This document shows positions 5,795-6,909 of a stretch of DNA of 6,909 bases, in pieces (the first letter of the stretch is position 1; each line of letters begins with the position of its first letter). Source of the DNA: Acidobacteriota bacterium (GTDB taxonomy: Bacteria > Acidobacteriota > Blastocatellia > Pyrinomonadales > Pyrinomonadaceae); the NCBI GenBank assembly GCA_003222935.1, contig QHXL01000086.1, forward strand, positions 1-6,909, read 5' to 3'. The notes under the pieces are model-generated. The model was given only the letters and a program-made list of their open reading frames with translations. It ran no database searches and had not been told where the DNA came from. A program made the translations under genes and the position numbers.

Positions 5795-5917
5795 TCACTT
5801 CCTTATATCTCTCTCGTCGCTGTCAGTGGACTTATCTTTCTTCGCATCCGAGCCGAGATAGAACAGCACAGCAGCCAATGCAACTTGAAAGACAATGAAG
5901 ACTAAGAGTTGGCTCAT
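5795..5917 (-). CDS. Possible small single-pass membrane protein, 40 residues
   Basis: I do not recognise the family. The frame from ATG 5915-5917 encodes one hydrophobic helix (residues 3-22, LLVFIVFQVALAAVLFYLG) and then a highly charged tail (SDAKKDKSTDSDERDIRK). This is the layout of many genuine bacterial small inner-membrane proteins. A GAGGTAGG purine stretch ends 9 bases before the ATG and can serve as the ribosome site. The frame is open further upstream to 6064, but that extension looks non-coding. Hairpin repeat copy 2 begins one base past its stop. It is divergent from the OmpA-family gene. Confidence is limited by size and by the lack of homologs I can recall. Confidence 0.4.
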   Translation of the reverse strand: MSQLLVFIVFQVALAAVLFYLGSDAKKDKSTDSDERDIRK

Positions 5918-5968
5918 GAGACCATACCTACCTCGACTTGGATCATCGTATTGACAACCAGACGCTTC

Positions 5969-5989
5969 AAATACTGGCAAAATTGCGAG
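5969..5989 (+). repeat. 21-bp direct repeat, copy B
   Basis: Identical to the 21-mer at 5619-5639. Together the copies flank a segment containing hairpin copy 2 and the possible 40-residue membrane protein gene. This copy lies upstream of that small gene and 145 bases before the OmpA-family start. Confidence 0.8.
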
Positions 5990-6120
5990 TACCAAAGACC
6001 GATAACCATCACTACCATCTGGCAGACTTTGAAATCTGGGGTAGACAACCACCCCAAAAAACAACCAGGACAGCGTGGCTCAAGGAAGGTTAATTCCTTA
6101 GACCATGAATTGAATTCCTA

Positions 6121-6126
6121 AAGGAG
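6121..6126 (+). promoter_or_regulatory. Ribosome binding site of the OmpA-family gene
   Basis: AAGGAG lies seven bases before ATG 6134, an ideal Shine-Dalgarno site that fixes the start. Two AATTCCT copies sit upstream at 6092-6098 and 6113-6119, 21 bases apart. Confidence 0.8.
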
Positions 6127-6133
6127 CAAACAG

Positions 6134-6909
6134 ATGAGAGTGAAAGTGATTAAGACATACAGTCTTACAAAAGTTTCCTTCCTTCTTGTTGTTGCGGCCA
6201 TGCTAATCGCCCCCAGTATCCAAGCGAAGGCGAATAGTGCACCGCAAGAACCAGCAAGAAATTCTATTCCGGAAGGACAGAAGGTAGAAAAATTCAAAGG
6301 CATCGTGGTGAAACGAGATCCGGACGCATTCGCCATGACCGAAACCACGGGTGGGCCAGTCACAGTCGTGCTGCTGACAAATTCAGAGCTGACCGTTCAG
6401 AGCCACAAAAAGGGTCTGCTCAGAGGATCGAAAGATTATGGTGCAGGCTACATTCTCCGCGGCCTGCGACTCGAAGTTGATGGTGTTGGCGACGCACAGG
6501 GCAACATAGTCGCGCGCAGAATCAGGTTCGACGAACAGGACCTGAGGACCGCACAAGCACTCAGGTCAACAGTCGATCCTCTCGAAGCTGAGGCTAGAGA
6601 GAACCTGAAAAAACAACAGGCAGAGAATGAGCGCCTTGCCGGCCAGATCGCTGAAACACAGGCTGTAGCTGCGTCGGCGCGCGAGGATGCAGCGAAGGCA
6701 CAGGCGACTGCTGACCTAGCCAACAACCGGATCAATGGCCTGGATGATTTTGATTCAATCAAAACCATCACGGTCAATTTCGCTACCAGCAGCTCCAAGC
6801 TTGGACCAAAAGCGAAAGCAGAGATTGATAATGCGGCTGCCTGGGTAAAAACGCAGAACACGAAGGGTTGGGTAATGGCAGTGATCGGCTACGCCGATAC
6901 AACCGGCAG
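6134..6909 (+). CDS. OmpA-family envelope protein, N-terminal 258 residues, cut by right edge
   Basis: An exported protein that probably anchors to peptidoglycan. A signal peptide covers residues 1 to about 33 (LTKVSFLLVVAAMLIAPSIQ core, cleavage near QAKA-NS). Residues 52-133 form a beta-rich, OB-like domain (KFKGIVVKRDPDAFAM, then PVTVVLLTNSELTV, YILRGLRLEVDGVGD, GNIVARRIRF), similar in style to DUF5666-type modules. Residues 135-203 are Ala/Glu/Gln-rich with heptad character (ARENLKKQQAENERLAGQI), a likely coiled-coil spacer. From about residue 208 the OmpA C-terminal domain begins (IKTITVNFATSSSKLGPKAKAEIDNAAAWV, then VMAVIGYADTTG). D255 is the expected diaminopimelate-contacting aspartate; the later NxxLSxxRA segment is beyond the edge. 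It differs from classic OmpA in having no membrane barrel. The neighbourhood is envelope-related, but no operon partner is visible. Confidence 0.9.
   Translation, partial: MRVKVIKTYSLTKVSFLLVVAAMLIAPSIQAKANSAPQEPARNSIPEGQKVEKFKGIVVKRDPDAFAMTETTGGPVTVVLLTNSELTVQSHKKGLLRGSKDYGAGYILRGLRLEVDGVGDAQGNIVARRIRFDEQDLRTAQALRSTVDPLEAEARENLKKQQAENERLAGQIAETQAVAASAREDAAKAQATADLANNRINGLDDFDSIKTITVNFATSSSKLGPKAKAEIDNAAAWVKTQNTKGWVMAVIGYADTTG

Noticed and set aside
5601..5798. Minus-strand 65-codon frame across hairpin copy 2
   Set aside because: Most of it is a translation of the inverted repeat, with no coding-like start site or recognisable family.
5951..5976. TTGACA at 5951-5956 as a promoter for the OmpA-family gene
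   Set aside because: No -10 element at 16-18 base spacing; the nearest TATAAT-like hexamer is only 13 bases away and matches 4 of 6 positions.
6448..6861. Minus-strand 137-codon frame rich in Ala, Ser and Arg
   Set aside because: Antisense shadow of the OmpA-family coiled-coil region; the composition mirrors the Ala/Glu/Gln codons of the plus-strand gene.

Overview
The window looks like a stretch of Gram-negative chromosome of roughly balanced base composition, probably from the Acidobacteriota (a Blastocatellia-like lineage). This assignment is an inference. It rests on the style of the ECF sigma factor, the DcaP-type porin, the DUF4136 and DUF481 envelope proteins, and an OmpA-family protein with a nucleic-acid-fold-like N-terminal domain. 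No rRNA, tRNA, CRISPR array, transposase or phage gene is visible.

Layout, left to right. (1) Positions 1-2243, minus strand: a DcaP-like outer-membrane porin, followed after 42 bases by a secreted serine-type glutaminase that runs off the left edge; they probably share a transcript. (2) Positions 2244-2562: a divergent intergenic region with an 8+8 bp palindrome. (3) Positions 2563-3147, plus strand: an ECF sigma factor with no recognisable anti-sigma partner; an 11-codon frame overlaps its stop codon. (4) Positions 3334-5109, minus strand: a DUF481 outer-membrane beta-barrel protein and then a DUF4136 lipoprotein, probably co-transcribed, with a possible 66-residue gene upstream. (5) Positions 5382-6133: a gene-poor, repeat-bearing region with two related hairpin elements of about 85 bp, a 21-bp direct repeat exactly 350 bp apart, and a possible 40-residue membrane protein. 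(6) Positions 6134-6909, plus strand: an OmpA-family protein cut by the right edge.

All five well-supported non-regulatory genes have a signal peptide or lipobox, so the window is essentially a cell-envelope neighbourhood. A plausible link is that the porin admits small acidic or amide solutes and the exported glutaminase hydrolyses glutamine in the periplasm. The ECF sigma factor, transcribed away from the porin, may respond to envelope state, but nothing in the sequence proves a regulatory connection.

I found no convincing undescribed multi-gene system. The most unusual material is the repeat pair at about 5433-5793 and the duplicated 21-mer, followed by the porin-glutaminase pairing and the sigma factor without an anti-sigma gene.
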